This document shows, in pieces, positions 63,986 through 64,000 of a stretch of DNA of 64,000 nucleotides. The notes under the pieces were generated by a model that worked only from the letters and a program-made list of their open reading frames with translations, made no database searches and had not been told where the DNA came from. Source of the stretch: UBA1014 sp964344035 (GTDB taxonomy: Bacteria > SAR324 > NAC60-12); contig CAYFLK010000003.1 in the NCBI GenBank assembly GCA_964344035.1, positions 59,225 through 123,224 on the forward strand, given 5' to 3'. Position 1 is the first letter of the stretch. Every line of letters begins with the position of its first letter. The position numbers and the translations under genes were made by a program.

Positions 63986-64000
63986 CGGTACTAAACTGTA

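Overview
The window reads as ordinary chromosome from a Gram-negative, flagellated, aerobically respiring bacterium. Tol-Pal parts, beta-barrel proteins, many lipoproteins, a bifunctional PBP, FliN and an FlgT-like protein show an envelope with an outer membrane and a flagellum. NuoN, lipoamide dehydrogenase, methylmalonyl-CoA mutase with MeaB, MmsA and FadH point to respiratory catabolism of organic and fatty acids. The rho-rpmE-prfA order and the Rho and Pal sequences look proteobacterial in the broad sense, for example Deltaproteobacteria or SAR324-type marine lineages. That placement is an inference from remembered family sequences, not a search. I see no prophage, IS element, CRISPR array, tRNA or rRNA.

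Layout. 0-8.2 kb: the end of lpdA, then fadH, prfA, rpmE and rho on the minus strand, and a Ca2+-type P-ATPase. 8.3-11.9 kb: two prepilin-like proteins, glyoxalase I, a DUF2062 protein, a TPR protein and an HNH nuclease. 11.9-15.4 kb: TolB, a proline-rich TonB/TolA-like protein and HU. 15.4-20 kb: PBP1A, two small envelope proteins of unknown function and a DUF218 protein. 20-29 kb: carB, the lon-R3H-mrnC-small membrane protein operon, a lipoprotein and hemL. 29-32 kb: fliN, tatA and tolQ-tolR-pal. 32-37 kb: a short ComEC, meaB and methylmalonyl-CoA mutase. 37-46 kb: a Cys-rich lipoprotein with a beta-barrel protein, polA, and three tandem lipoproteins of one family. 46-52.4 kb: a double-HTH regulator, a YrdC-family protein, a beta-barrel protein, a hydrolase and a complete polar amino acid ABC importer. 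52.5-64 kb: a helical unknown, a quinone oxidoreductase, a DUF21 protein, an N-formylglutamate amidohydrolase family protein, a pilin-lipoprotein-FlgT-like operon, nuoN, mmsA and a gene remnant.

Most notable. (1) rho carries an in-frame TAG at codon 76, at a position that is usually Gln in the family. (2) The FlgT-like gene is likewise cut by an in-frame TAA, with its apparent C-terminal part continuing in the same frame. TAG and TAA both end intact neighbouring genes, so code reassignment is unlikely. The choices are mutation, base-call error or programmed events. (3) Four lipoproteins share one architecture: lipobox, a short N-terminal motif, a variable middle, an ISP motif and a TPR-like end. 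Three are in tandem at 42.3-46.0 kb and the fourth lies between a type IV pilin-like gene and the FlgT-like gene. With FlgT this suggests an undescribed envelope or flagellar-ring-like assembly, which is the best candidate here for a new system. (4) The Tol-Pal genes are split between two loci about 15 kb apart.
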